64,000 nucleotides of DNA from Membranipora membranacea (lineage: Eukaryota; Bryozoa; Gymnolaemata; Cheilostomatida; Membraniporidae), in NCBI GenBank assembly GCA_914767715.1, contig OU612071.1:8107493-8171492 (forward strand), read 5' to 3'. Positions within the stretch are counted from its first letter, which is position 1. Each line of letters starts with the position of its first letter. This document shows, one piece after another, positions 24,458 to 37,861 of this stretch. The position numbers and the translations under genes are program-made. A model generated the notes under the pieces. That model ran no database searches and was not told where the DNA came from. It saw only the letters and a program-made list of their open reading frames with translations.

Positions 24458-24792
24458 AAACGGCGGCAATAAAAAATTAAAAGTTTGTCGCAATCATATC
24501 AAACTCAGACCAGTTCAAGCCCTTATATACCTCATTCAAAATCCAGAATATGTAGATTCTCGGATAGCCTGGTGGCTTGTAACGCTGACTTGAAATTTAC
24601 AAAAATATACCAAGGGAGGGTATCACGCTTTTTTTCCGCTCGGATCAAAAAATAGATTTGCTTCTAACCTACCTCATAAGGTGAAGCAACTCCTGCTCAT
24701 TTCAAATCTGAAATCCGTTTAGCTCTGAGGGTCTTTGTTCTCAGTCAGCATCCGTCTTAACGAGGCTCACTTTTGCTCTAAAAAAACATGCC
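24458..24792 (+). repeat. Monomer 74, B-type, start of the regular ABC domain
   Basis: This plain B monomer follows the hybrid end of the 13-monomer block. From here to 36185 the order is a strict B-C-A-B-C series with no skipped or doubled member, the longest unbroken HOR run in the window. Confidence 0.85.
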
Positions 24793-26802
24793 AAACGGCG
24801 GCAATAAAAAATTAAAAGTTTGTCGCAATCATATCAAACTCAGACCAGTTCAAGCCCTTATATACCTCATTCAAAATCCAGAATATGGAGATTCTCGGAT
24901 AGCCTGGTGGCTTGTAACGCTGACTTGAAATTTACAAAAATATACCAAGGGAGGGTATCACGCTTTTTTTCCGCTCGGATCAAAAAATAGATTTGCTTCT
25001 AACCTACCTCATAAGGTGAAGCAACTCCTGCTCATTTCAAATCTGAATTCCGTTTAGCTCTGAGGGTCTTTGTTCTCAGTCAGCGTCCGTCTTAACGAGG
25101 CTCACTTTTGCTCTAAAAAAACATGCCAAACGGCGGCAATAAAAAATTAAAAGTTTGTCGCAATCATATCAAACTCAGACCAGTTTAAGCCCTTATATAC
25201 CTCATTCAATATCCAGAATATGTAGATTCTCGGATAGCCTGGTGGCTTGTAACGCTGACTTGAAATTCACAAAAATATACCAAGGGAGGGTATCACGCTT
25301 TTTTTCCGCTCGGATCAAAAAATAGATTTGCTTCTAACCTACCTCATAAGGTGAAGCAACTCCTGCTCATTTCAAATCTGAAATCCGTTTAGCTCTGAGG
25401 GTCTTTGTTCTCAGTCAGCATCCGTCTTAACGAGGCTCACTTTTGCTCTAAAAAAACATGCCAAACGGCGGCAATAAAAAATTAAAAGTTTGTCGCAATC
25501 ATATCAAACTCAGACCAGTTCAAGCCCTTATATACCTCATTCAAAATCCAGAATATGTAGATTCTCGGATAGCCTGGTGGCTTGTAACGCTGACTTGAAA
25601 TTTACAAAAATATACCAAGGGAGGGTATCACGCTTTTTTTCCGCTCGGATCAAAAAATAGATTTGCTTCTAACCTACCTCATAAGGTGAAGCAACTCCTG
25701 CTCATTTCAAATCTGAAATCCGTTTAGCTCTGAGGGTCTTTGTTCTCAGTCAGCATCCGTCTTAACGAGGCTCACTTTTGCTCTAAAAAAACATGCCAAA
25801 CGGCGGCAATAAAAAATTAAAAGTTTGTCGCAATCATATCAAACTCAGACCAGTTCAAGCCCTTATATACCTCATTCAAAATCCAGAATATGGAGATTCT
25901 CGGATAGCCTGGTGGCTTGTAACGCTGACTTGAAATTTACAAAAATATACCAAGGGAGGGTATCACGCTTTTTTTCCGCTCGGATCAAAAAATAGATTTG
26001 CTTCTAACCTACCTCATAAGGTGAAGCAACTCCTGCTCATTTCAAATCTGAATTCCGTTTAGCTCTGAGGGTCTTTGTTCTCAGTCAGCGTCCGTCTTAA
26101 CGAGGCTCACTTTTGCTCTAAAAAAACATGCCAAACGGCGGCAATAAAAAATTAAAAGTTTGTCGCAATCATATCAAACTCAGACCAGTTCAAGCCCTTA
26201 TATACCTCATTCAAAATCCAGAATATGTAGATTCTCGGATAGCCTGGTGGCTTGTAACGCTGACTTGAAATTCACAAAAATATACCAAGGGAGGGTATCA
26301 CGCTTTTTTTCCGCTCGGATCAAAAAATAGATTTGCTTCTAACCTACCTCATAAGGTGAAGCAACTCCTGCTCATTTCAAATCTGAAATCCGTTTAGCTC
26401 TGAGGGTCTTTGTTCTCAGTCAGCATCCGTCTTAACGAGGCTCACTTTTGCTCTAAAAAAACATGCCAAACGGCGGCAATAAAAAATTAAAAGTTTGTCG
26501 CAATCATATCAAACTCAGACCAGTTCAAGCCCTTATATACCTCATTCAAAATCCAGAATATGTAGATTCTCGGATAGCCTGGTGGCTTGTAACGCTGACT
26601 TGAAATTTACAAAAATATACCAAGGGAGGGTATCACGCTTTTTTTCCGCTCGGATCAAAAAATAGATTTGCTTCTAACCTACCTCATAAGGTGAAGCAAC
26701 TCCTGCTCATTTCAAATCTGAAATCCGTTTAGCTCTGAGGGTCTTTGTTCTCAGTCAGCATCCGTCTTAACGAGGCTCACTTTTGCTCTAAAAAAACATG
26801 CC
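24793..26802 (+). repeat. 6-monomer unit, copy 1 (2010 bp, monomers 75-80)
   Basis: The order is C2 A B C2 A B. Monomer 76 (25128) carries two linked rare changes, CAGTTTAAGCC for CAGTTCAAGCC and TTCAATATCC for TTCAAAATCC. The same pair occurs together exactly 2010 bp later in monomer 82, which supports a two-HOR tandem duplication. Confidence 0.82.
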
Positions 26803-28812
26803 AAACGGCGGCAATAAAAAATTAAAAGTTTGTCGCAATCATATCAAACTCAGACCAGTTCAAGCCCTTATATACCTCATTCAAAATCCAGAATATGGAG
26901 ATTCTCGGATAGCCTGGTGGCTTGTAACGCTGACTTGAAATTTACAAAAATATACCAAGGGAGGGTATCACGCTTTTTTTCCGCTCGGATCAAAAAATAG
27001 ATTTGCTTCTAACCTACCTCATAAGGTGAAGCAACTCCTGCTCATTTCAAATCTGAATTCCGTTTAGCTCTGAGGGTCTTTGTTCTCAGTCAGCGTCCGT
27101 CTTAACGAGGCTCACTTTTGCTCTAAAAAAACATGCCAAACGGCGGCAATAAAAAATTAAAAGTTTGTCGCAATCATATCAAACTCAGACCAGTTTAAGC
27201 CCTTATATACCTCATTCAATATCCAGAATATGTAGATTCTCGGATAGCCTGGTGGCTTGTAACGCTGACTTGAAATTCACAAAAATATACCAAGGGAGGG
27301 TATCACGCTTTTTTTCCGCTCGGATCAAAAAATAGATTTGCTTCTAACCTACCTCATAAGGTGAAGCAACTCCTGCTCATTTCAAATCTGAAATCCGTTT
27401 AGCTCTGAGGGTCTTTGTTCTCAGTCAGCATCCGTCTTAACGAGGCTCACTTTTGCTCTAAAAAAACATGCCAAACGGCGGCAATAAAAAATTAAAAGTT
27501 TGTCGCAATCATATCAAACTCAGACCAGTTCAAGCCCTTATATACCTCATTCAATATCCAGAATATGTAGATTCTCGGATAGCCTGGTGGCTTGTAACGC
27601 TGACTTGAAATTTACAAAAATATACCAAGGGAGGGTATCACGCTTTTTTTCCGCTCGGATCAAAAAATAGATTTGCTTCTAACCTACCTCATAAGGTGAA
27701 GCAACTCCTGCTCATTTCAAATCTGAAATCCGTTTAGCTCTGAGGGTCTTTGTTCTCAGTCAGCATCCGTCTTAACGAGGCTCACTTTTGCTCTAAAAAA
27801 ACATGCCAAACGGCGGCAATAAAAAATTAAAAGTTTGTCGCAATCATATCAAACTCAGACCAGTTCAAGCCCTTATATACCTCATTCAAAATCCAGAATA
27901 TGGAGATTCTCGGATAGCCTGGTGGCTTGTAACGCTGACTTGAAATTTACAAAAATATACCAAGGGAGGGTATCACGCTTTTTTTCCGCTCGGATCAAAA
28001 AATAGATTTGCTTCTAACCTACCTCATAAGGTGAAGCAACTCCTGCTCATTTCAAATCTGAATTCCGTTTAGCTCTGAGGGTCTTTGTTCTCAGTCAGCG
28101 TCCGTCTTAACGAGGCTCACTTTTGCTCTAAAAAAACATGCCAAACGGCGGCAATAAAAAATTAAAAGTTTGTCGCAATCATATCAAACTCAGACCAGTT
28201 CAAGCCCTTATATACCTCATTCAAAATCCAGAATATGTAGATTCTCGGATAGCCTGGTGGCTTGTAACGCTGACTTGAAATTCACAAAAATATACCAAGG
28301 GAGGGTATCACGCTTTTTTTCCGCTCGGATCAAAAAATAGATTTGCTTCTAACCTACCTCATAAGGTGAAGCAACTCCTGCTCATTTCAAATCTGAAATC
28401 CGTTTAGCTCTGAGGGTCTTTGTTCTCAGTCAGCATCCGTCTTAACGAGGCTCACTTTTGCTCTAAAAAAACATGCCAAACGGCGGCAATAAAAAATTAA
28501 AAGTTTGTCGCAATCATATCAAACTCAGACCAGTTCAAGCCCTTATATACCTCATTCAAAATCCAGAATATGTAGATTCTCGGATAGCCTGGTGGCTTGT
28601 AACGCTGACTTGAAATTTACAAAAATATACCAAGGGAGGGTATCACGCTTTTTTTCCGCTCGGATCAAAAAATAGATTTGCTTCTAACCTACCTCATAAG
28701 GTGAAGCAACTCCTGCTCATTTCAAATCTGAAATCCGTTTAGCTCTGAGGGTCTTTGTTCTCAGTCAGCATCCGTCTTAACGAGGCTCACTTTTGCTCTA
28801 AAAAAACATGCC
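26803..28812 (+). repeat. 6-monomer unit, copy 2 (monomers 81-86)
   Basis: Monomer 82 (27138) repeats both linked changes of monomer 76. The next monomer, 83, also has TTCAATATCC, although its partner monomer 77 does not, which looks like local spread of the variant to an adjacent copy by conversion. Confidence 0.82.
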
Positions 28813-30152
28813 AAACGGCGGCAATAAAAAATTAAAAGTTTGTCGCAATCATATCAAACTCAGACCAGTTCAAGCCCTTATATACCTCATTCAAAATCCA
28901 GAATATGGAGATTCTCGGATAGCCTGGTGGCTTGTAACGCTGACTTGAAATTTACAAAAATATACCAAGGGAGGGTATCACGCTTTTTTTCCGCTCGGAT
29001 CAAAAAATAGATTTGCTTCTAACCTACCTCATAAGGTGAAGCAACTCCTGCTCATTTCAAATCTGAATTCCGTTTAGCTCTGAGGGTCTTTGTTCTCAGT
29101 CAGCGTCCGTCTTAACGAGGCTCACTTTTGCTCTAAAAAAACATGCCAAACGGCGGCAATAAAAAATTAAAAGTTTGTCGCAATCATATCAAACTCAGAC
29201 CAGTTCAAGCCCTTATATACCTCATTCAAAATCCAGAATATGTAGATTCTCGGATAGCCTGGTGGCTTGTAACGCTGACTTGAAATTCACAAAAATATAC
29301 CAAGGGAGGGTATCACGCTTTTTTTCCGCTCGGATCAAAAAATAGATTTGCTTCTAACCTACCTCATAAGGTGAAGCAACTCCTGCTCATTTCAAATCTG
29401 AAATCCGTTTAGCTCTGAGGGTCTTTGTTCTCAGTCAGCATCCGTCTTTACGAGGCTCACTTTTGCTCTAAAAAAACATGCCAAACGGCGGCAATAAAAA
29501 ATTAAAAGTTTGTCGCAATCATATCAAACTCAGACCAGTTCAAGCCCTTATATACCTCATTCAAAATCCAGAATATGTAGATTCTCGGATAGCCTGGTGG
29601 CTTGTAACGCTGACTTGAAATTTACAAAAATATACCAAGGGAGGGTATCACGCTTTTTTTCCGCTCGGATCAAAAAATAGATTTGCTTCTAACCTACCTC
29701 ATAAGGTGAAGCAACTCCTGCTCATTTCAAATCTGAAATCCGTTTAGCTCTGAGGGTCTTTGTTCTCAGTCAGCATCCGTCTTAACGAGGCTCACTTTTG
29801 CTCTAAAAAAACATGCCAAACGGCGGCAATAAAAAATTAAAAGTTTGTCGCAATCATATCAAACTCAGACCAGTTCAAGCCCTTATATACCTCATTCAAA
29901 ATCCAGAATATGGAGATTCTCGGATAGCCTGGTGGCTTGTAACGCTGACTTGAAATTTACAAAAATATACCAAGGGAGGGTATCACGCTTTTTTTCCGCT
30001 CGGATCAAAAAATAGATTTGCTTCTAACCTACCTCATAAGGTGAAGCAACTCCTGCTCATTTCAAATCTGAATTCCGTTTAGCTCTGAGGGTCTTTGTTC
30101 TCAGTCAGCGTCCGTCTTTACGAGGCTCACTTTTGCTCTAAAAAAACATGCC

Positions 30153-30488
30153 AAACGGCGGCAATAAAAAATTAAAAGTTTGTCGCAATCATATCAAACT
30201 CAGACCAGTTCAAGCCCTTATATACCTCATTCAAAATCCAGAATATGTAGATTCTCGGATAGCCTGGTGGCTTGTAACGCTGACTTGAAATTCACAAAAA
30301 TATACCAAGGGAGGGTATCACGCTTTTATTCCCGCTCGGATCAAAAAATAGATTTGCTTCTAACCTACCTCATAAGGTGAAGCAACTCCTGCTCATTTCA
30401 AATCTGAAATCCGTTTAGCTCTGAGGGTCTTTGTTCTCAGTCAGCATCCGTCTTAACGAGGCTCACTTTTGCTCTAAAAAAACATGCC
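30153..30488 (+). repeat. Monomer 91, A-type with 1-bp insertion (336 bp)
   Basis: The T-run and following bases read CTTTTATTCCCGC instead of CTTTTTTTCCGC, one base longer and with one T changed to A. The extra base joins two frames and produces a 66-codon open frame at 30180-30380 starting at TTG; see the rejected list. The T-run is interrupted here, unlike its partner at 37526. Confidence 0.93.
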
Positions 30489-31158
30489 AAACGGCGGCAA
30501 TAAAAAATTAAAAGTTTGTCGCAATCATATCAAACTCAGACCAGTTCAAGCCCTTATATACCTCATTCAAAATCCAGAATATGTAGATTCTCGGATAGCC
30601 TGGTGGCTTGTAACGCTGACTTGAAATTTACAAAAATATACCAAGGGAGGGTATCACGCTTTTTTTCCGCTCGGATCAAAAAATAGATTTGCTTCTAACC
30701 TACCTCATAAGGTGAAGCAACTCCTGCTCATTTCAAATCTGAAATTCGTTTAGCTCTGAGGGTCTTTGTTCTCAGTCAGCATCCGTCTTAACGAGGCTCA
30801 CTTTTGCTCTAAAAAAACATGCCAAACGGCGGCAATAAAAAATTAAAAGTTTGTCGCAATCATATCAAACTCAGACCAGTTCAAGCCCTTATATACCTCA
30901 TTCAAAATCCAGAATATGGAGATTCTCGGATAGCCTGGTGGCTTGTAACGCTGACTTGAAATTTACAAAAATATACCAAGGGAGGGTATCACGCTTTTTT
31001 TCCGCTCGGATCAAAAAATAGATTTGCTTCTAACATACCTCATAAGGTGAAGCAACTCCTGCTCATTTCAAATCTGAATTCCGTTTAGCTCTGAGGGTCT
31101 TTGTTCTCAGTCAGCGTCCGTCTTAACGAGGCTCACTTTTGCTCTAAAAAAACATGCC

Positions 31159-31494
31159 AAACGGCGGCAATAAAAAATTAAAAGTTTGTCGCAATCATAT
31201 CAAACTCAGACCAGTTCAAGCCCTTATATACCTCATTCAAAATCCAGAATATGTAGATTCTCGGATAGCCTGGTGGCTTGTAACGCTGACTTGAAATTCA
31301 CAAAAATATACCAAGGGAGGGTATCACGCTTTTTTTCCCGCTCGGATCAAAAAATAGATTTGCTTCTAACCTACCTCATAAGGTGAAGCAACTCCTGCTC
31401 ATTTCAAATCTGAAATCCGTTTACCTCTGAGGGTCTTTGTTCTCAGTCAGCATCCGTCTTAACGAGGCTCACTTTTGCTCTAAAAAAACATGCC
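31159..31494 (+). repeat. Monomer 94, A-type with 1-bp insertion (336 bp)
   Basis: It reads CTTTTTTTCCCGC, with one extra C after the T-run, and GTTTACCTC for GTTTAGCTC. It lies three monomers downstream of monomer 91, so the insertion moved with the ABC HOR phase. Its partner is at 38532. Confidence 0.93.
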
Positions 31495-31707
31495 AAACGG
31501 CGGCAATAAAAAATTAAAAGTTTGTCGCAATCATATCAAACTCAGACCAGTTCAAGCCCTTATATACCTCATTCAAAATCCAGAATATGTAGATTCTCGG
31601 ATAGCCTGGTGGCTTGTAACGCTGACTTGAAATTTACAAAAATATACCAAGGGAGGGTATCACGCTTTTTTTCCGCTCGGATCAAAAAATAGATTTGCTT
31701 CTAACCT

Positions 31708-31719
31708 ACCTTATAAGGT
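31708..31719 (+). repeat. 12-bp perfect palindrome ACCTTATAAGGT (monomer 95 variant)
   Basis: The usual monomer has ACCTCATAAGGT, an imperfect dyad at monomer positions 214-225. A C-to-T change at position 218 makes it perfectly self-complementary. The same variant occurs at 34389-34400, 39081-39092, 40757-40768 and 41762-41773, all inside the 22-monomer duplication. Confidence 0.85.
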
Positions 31720-33169
31720 GAAGCAACTCCTGCTCATTTCAAATCTGAAATCCGTTTAGCTCTGAGGGTCTTTGTTCTCAGTCAGCATCCGTCTTAACGA
31801 GGCTCACTTTTGCTCTAAAAAAACATGCCAAACGGCGGCAATAAAAAATTAAAAGTTTGTCGCAATCATATCAAACTCAGACCAGTTCAAGCCCTTATAT
31901 ACCTCATTCAAAATCCAGAATATGGAGATTCTCGGATAGCCTGGTGGCTTGTAACGCTGACTTGAAATTTACAAAAATATACCAAGGGAGGGTATCACGC
32001 TTTTTTTCCGCTCGGATCAAAAAATAGATTTGCTTCTAACCTACCTCATAAGGTGAAGCAACTCCTGCTCATTTCAAATCTGAATTCCGTTTAGCTCTGA
32101 GGGTCTTTGTTCTCAGTCAGCGTCCGTCTTAACGAGGCTCACTTTTGCTCTAAAAAAACATGCCAAACGGCGGCAATAAAAAATTAAAAGTTTGTCGCAA
32201 TCATATCAAACTCAGACCAGTTCAAGCCCTTATATACCTCATTCAAAATCCAGAATATGTAGATTCTCGGATAGCCTGGTGGCTTGTAACGCTGACTTGA
32301 AATTCACAAAAATATACCAAGGGAGGGTATCACGCTTTTTTTCCGCTCGGATCAAAAAATAGATTTGCTTCTAACCTACCTCATAAGGTGAAGCAACTCC
32401 TGCTCATTTCAAATCTGAAATCCGTTTAGCTCTGAGGGTCTTTGTTCTCAGTCAGCATCCGTCTTAACGAGGCTCACTTTTGCTCTAAAAAAACATGCCA
32501 AACGGCGGCAATAAAAAATTAAAAGTTTGTCGCAATCATATCAAACTCAGACCAGTTCAAGCCCTTATATACCTCATTCAAAATCCAGAATATGTAGATT
32601 CTCGGATAGCCTGGTGGCTTGTAACGCTGACTTGAAATTTACAAAAATATACCAAGGGAGGGTATCACGCTTTTTTTCCGCTCGGATCAAAAAATAGATT
32701 TGCTTCTAACCTACCTCATAAGGTGAAGCAACTCCTGCTCATTTCAAATCTGAAATCCGTTTAGCTCTGAGGGTCTTTGTTCTCAGTCAGCATCCGTCTT
32801 AACGAGGCTCACTTTTGCTCTAAAAAAACATGCCAAACGGCGGCAATAAAAAATTAAAAGTTTGTCGCAATCATATCAAACTCAGACCAGTTCAAGCCCT
32901 TATATACCTCATTCAAAATCCAGAATATGGAGATTCTCGGATAGCCTGGTGGCTTGTAACGCTGACTTGAAATTTACAAAAATATACCAAGGGAGGGTAT
33001 CACGCTTTTTTTCCGCTCGGATCAAAAAATAGATTTGCTTCTAACCTACCTCATAAGGTGAAGCAACTCCTGCTCATTTCAAATCTGAATTCCGTTTAGC
33101 TCTGAGGGTCTTTGTTCTCAGTCAGCGTCCGTCTTAACGAGGCTCACTTTTGCTCTAAAAAAACATGCC

Positions 33170-33505
33170 AAACGGCGGCAATAAAAAATTAAAAGTTTGT
33201 CGCAATCATATCAAACTCAGACCAGTTCAAGCCCTTATATACCTCATTCAAAATCCAGAATATGTAGATTCTCGGATAGCCTGGTGGCTTGTAACGCTGA
33301 CTTGAAATTCACAAAAATATACCAAGGGAGGGTATCACGCTTTTTTTCCCGCTCGGATCAAAAAATAGATTTGCTTCTAACCTACCTCATAAGGTGAAGC
33401 AACTCCTGCTCATTTCAAATCTGAAATCCGTTTAGCTCTGAGGGTCATTGTTCTCAGTCAGCATCCGTCTTAACGAGGCTCACTTTTGCTCTAAAAAAAC
33501 ATGCC
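33170..33505 (+). repeat. Monomer 100, A-type with 1-bp insertion (336 bp)
   Basis: It has the same extra C after the T-run, six monomers after monomer 94, together with GGGTCATTG for GGGTCTTTG. Its partner is at 40543. Confidence 0.93.
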
Positions 33506-33840
33506 AAACGGCGGCAATAAAAAATTAAAAGTTTGTCGCAATCATATCAAACTCAGACCAGTTCAAGCCCTTATATACCTCATTCAAAATCCAGAATATG
33601 TAGATTCTCGGATAGCCTGGTGGCTTGTAACGCTGACTTGAAATTTACAAAAATATACCAAGGGAGGGTATCACGCTTTTTTTCCGCTCGGATCAAAAAA
33701 TAGATTTGCTTCTAACCTACCTCATAAGGTGAAGCAACTCCTGCTCATTTCAAATCTGAAATCCGTTTAGCTCTGAGGGTCTTTGTTCTCAGTCAGCATC
33801 CGTCTTAACGAGGCTCACTTTTGCTCTAAAAAAACATGCC

Positions 33841-36185
33841 AAACGGCGGCAATAAAAAATTAAAAGTTTGTCGCAATCATATCAAACTCAGACTAGTTCA
33901 AGCCCATATATACCTCATTCAAAATCCAGAATATGGAGATTCTCGGATAGCCTGGTGGCTTGTAACGCTGACTTGAAATTTACAAAAATATACCAAGGGA
34001 GGGTATCACGCTTTTTTTCCGCTCGGATCAAAAAATAGATTTGCTTCTAACCTACCTCATAAGGTGAAGCAACTCCTGCTCATTTCAAATCTGAATTCCT
34101 TTTAGCTCTGAGGGTCTTTGTTCTCAGTCAGCGTCCGTCTTAACGAGGCTCACTTTTGCTCTAAAAAAACATGCCAAACGGCGGCAATAAAAAATTAAAA
34201 GTTTGTCGCAATCATATCAAACTCAGACCAGTTCAAGCCCTTATATACCTCATTCAAAATCCAGAATATGTAGATTCTCGGATAGCCTGGTGGCTTGTAA
34301 CGCTGACTTGAAATTCACAAAAATATACCAAGGGAGGGTATCACGCTTTTTTTCCGCTCGGATCAAAAAATAGATTTGCTTCTAACCTACCTTATAAGGT
34401 GAAGCAACTCCTGCTCATTTCAAATCTGAAATCCGTTTAGCTCTGAGGGTCTTTGTTCTCAGTCAGCATCCGTCTTAACGAGGCTCACTTTTGCTCTAAA
34501 AAAACATGCCAAACGGCGGCAATAAAGAATTAAAAGTTTGTCGCAATCATATCAAACTCAGACCAGTTCAAGCCCTTATATACCTCATTCAAAATCCAGA
34601 ATATGTAGATTCTCGGATAGCCTGGTGGCTTGTAACGCTGACTTGAAATTTACAAAAATATACCAAGGGAGGGTATCACGCTTTTTTTCCGCTCGGATCA
34701 AAAAATAGATTTGCTTCTAACCTACCTCATAAGGTGAAGCAACTCCTGCTCATTTCAAATCTGAAATCCGTTTAGCTCTGAGGGTCTTTGTTCTCAGTCA
34801 GCATCCGTCTTAACGAGGCTCACTTTTGCTCTAAAAAAACATGCCAAACGGCGGCAATAAAAAATTAAAAGTTTGTCGCAATCATATCAAACTCAGACCA
34901 GTTCAAGCCCTTATATACCTCATTCAAAATCCAGAATATGGAGATTCTCGGATAGCCTGGTGGCTTGTAACGCTGACTTGAAATTTACAAAAATATACCA
35001 AGGGAGGGTATCACGCTTTTTTTCCGCTCGGATCAAAAAATAGATTTGCTTCTAACCTACCTCATAAGGTGAAGCAACTCCTGCTCATTTCAAATCTGAA
35101 TTCCTTTTAGCTCTGAGGGTCTTTGTTCTCAGTCAGCGTCCGTCTTAACGAGGCTCACTTTTGCTCTAAAAAAACATGCCAAACGGCGGCAATAAAAAAT
35201 TAAAAGTTTGTCGCAATCATATCAAACTCAGACCAGTCCAAGCCCTTATATACCTCATTCAAAATCCAGAATATGTAGATTCTCGGATAGCCTGGTGGCT
35301 TGTAACGCTGACTTGAAATTCACAAAAATATACCAAGGGAGGGTATCACGCTTTTTTTCCGCTCGGATCAAAAAATAGATTTGCTTCTAACCTACCTCAT
35401 AAGGTGAAGCAACTCCTGCTCATTTCAAATCTGAAATCCGTTTAGCTCTGAGGGTCTTTGTTCTCAGTCAGCATCCGTCTTAACGAGGCTCACTTTTGCT
35501 CTAAAAAAACATGCCAAACGGCGGCAATAAAAAATTAAAAGTTTGTCGCAATCATATCAAACTCAGACCAGTTCAAGCCCTTATATACCTCATTCAAAAT
35601 CCAGAATATGTAGATTCTCGGATAGCCTGGTGGCTTGTAACGCTGACTTGAAATTTACAAAAATATACCAAGGGAGGGTATCACGCTTTTTTTCCGCTCG
35701 GATCAAAAAATAGATTTGCTTCTAACCTACCTCATAAGGTGAAGCAACTCCTGCTCATTTCAAATCTGAAATCCGTTTAGCTCTGAGGGTCTTTGTTCTC
35801 AGTCAGCATCCGTCTTAACGAGGCTCACTTTTGCTCTAAAACAACATGCCAAACGGCGGCAATAAAAAATTAAAAGTTTGTCGCAATCATATCAAACTCA
35901 GACCAGTTCAAGCCCTTATATACCTCATTCAAAATCCAGAATATGGAGATTCTCGGATAGCCTGGTGGCTTGTAACGCTGACTTGAAATTTACAAAAATA
36001 TACCAAGGGAGGGTATCACGCTTTTTTTCCGCTCGGATCAAAAAATAGATTTGCTTCTAACCTACCTCATAAGGTGAAGCAACTCCTGCTCATTTCAAAT
36101 CTGAATTCCTTTTAGCTCTGAGGGTCTTTGTTCTCAGTCAGCGTCCGTCTTAACGAGGCTCACTTTTGCTCTAAAAAAACATGCC
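33841..36185 (+). repeat. C1-subtype island (monomers 102-108)
   Basis: All C monomers from 11393 to 33505 are subtype C2 (G260), but those starting at 33841, 34846 and 35851 are C1 (T260). C2 returns at 36186 because the second 22-monomer copy restarts with C2, and C1 resumes at 41214 and continues to the window end. A single ancestral C2-to-C1 boundary copied by the 22-monomer duplication explains this alternation. Confidence 0.88.
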
Positions 36186-37525
36186 AAACGGCGGCAATAA
36201 AAAATTAAAAGTTTGTCGCAATCATATCAAACTCAGACCAGTTCAAGCCCTTATATACCTCATTCAAAATCCAGAATATGGAGATTCTCGGATAGCCTGG
36301 TGGCTTGTAACGCTGACTTGAAATTTACAAAAATATACCAAGGGAGGGTATCACGCTTTTTTTCCGCTCGGATCAAAAAATAGATTTGCTTCTAACCTAC
36401 CTCATAAGGTGAAGCAACTCCTGCTCATTTCAAATCTGAATTCCGTTTAGCTCTGAGGGTCTTTGTTCTCAGTCAGCGTCCGTCTTAACGAGGCTCACTT
36501 TTGCTCTAAAAAAACATGCCAAACGGCGGCAATAAAAAATTAAAAGTTTGTCGCAATCATATCAAACTCAGACCAGTTCAAGCCCTTATATACCTCATTC
36601 AAAATCCAGAATATGTAGATTCTCGGATAGCCTGGTGGCTTGTAACGCTGACTTGAAATTCACAAAAATATACCAAGGGAGGGTATCACGCTTTTTTTCC
36701 GCTCGGATCAAAAAATAGATTTGCTTCTAACCTACCTCATAAGGTGAAGCAACTCCTGCTCATTTCAAATCTGAAATCCGTTTAGCTCTGAGGGTCTTTG
36801 TTCTCAGTCAGCATCCGTCTTTACGAGGCTCACTTTTGCTCTAAAAAAACATGCCAAACGGCGGCAATAAAAAATTAAAAGTTTGTCGCAATCATATCAA
36901 ACTCAGACCAGTTCAAGCCCTTATATACCTCATTCAAAATCCAGAATATGTAGATTCTCGGATAGCCTGGTGGCTTGTAACGCTGACTTGAAATTTACAA
37001 AAATATACCAAGGGAGGGTATCACGCTTTTTTTCCGCTCGGATCAAAAAATAGATTTGCTTCTAACCTACCTCATAAGGTGAAGCAACTCCTGCTCATTT
37101 CAAATCTGAAATCCGTTTAGCTCTGAGGGTCTTTGTTCTCAGTCAGCATCCGTCTTAACGAGGCTCACTTTTGCTCTAAAAAAACATGCCAAACGGCGGC
37201 AATAAAAAATTAAAAGTTTGTCGCAATCATATCAAACTCAGACCAGTTCAAGCCCTTATATACCTCATTCAAAATCCAGAATATGGAGATTCTCGGATAG
37301 CCTGGTGGCTTGTAACGCTGACTTGAAATTTACAAAAATATACCAAGGGAGGGTATCACGCTTTTTTTCCGCTCGGATCAAAAAATAGATTTGCTTCTAA
37401 CCTACCTCATAAGGTGAAGCAACTCCTGCTCATTTCAAATCTGAATTCCGTTTAGCTCTGAGGGTCTTTGTTCTCAGTCAGCGTCCGTCTTTACGAGGCT
37501 CACTTTTGCTCTAAAAAAACATGCC

Positions 37526-37861
37526 AAACGGCGGCAATAAAAAATTAAAAGTTTGTCGCAATCATATCAAACTCAGACCAGTTCAAGCCCTTATATACCT
37601 CATTCAAAATCCAGAATATGTAGATTCTCGGATAGCCTGGTGGCTTGTAACGCTGACTTGAAATTCACAAAAATATACCAAGGGAGGGTATCACGCTTTT
37701 TTTCCCGCTCGGATCAAAAAATAGATTTGCTTCTAACCTACCTCATAAGGTGAAGCAACTCCTGCTCATTTCAAATCTGAAATCCGTTTAGCTCTGAGGG
37801 TCTTTGTTCTCAGTCAGCATCCGTCTTAACGAGGCTCACTTTTGCTCTAAAAAAACATGCC
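37526..37861 (+). repeat. Monomer 113, A-type with 1-bp insertion (336 bp)
   Basis: This is the second-copy partner of monomer 91. It keeps the extra C but has an uninterrupted T-run, so the T-to-A change at 30153-30488 is specific to the first copy. Confidence 0.93.

Larger units (their letters stand above)
28813..36185 (+). repeat. 22-monomer unit, copy 1 (7373 bp, monomers 87-108)
   Basis: Rare markers recur 7373 bp downstream in order: CTTTACGAGG (29449 with 36822, and again in monomers 90 and 112), a one-base gain in monomers 91, 94 and 100, GAAATTCG (92), GTTTACCTC (94), CCTTATAAGG (95, 103), GGGTCATTG (100), GACTAGTTC with CCCATAT (102), AATAAAGAATT (104), CAGTCCAAGCC (106) and AAAACAACATG (107). 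7373 is 22 x 335 plus the three extra bases. I noticed only about half a dozen differences between the copies, so identity is near 99.9% by eye. Confidence 0.94.

Noticed and set aside
30180-30380. 66-codon open frames at 30180, 31186, 33197, 37553, 38559 and 40570
   Set aside because: They start at TTG, exist only where a one-base insertion after the T-run bridges two frames, and lie in sequence that is closed in the other 185 monomers. There is no ribosome-binding or codon signal. They are by-products of the 336-bp monomers.
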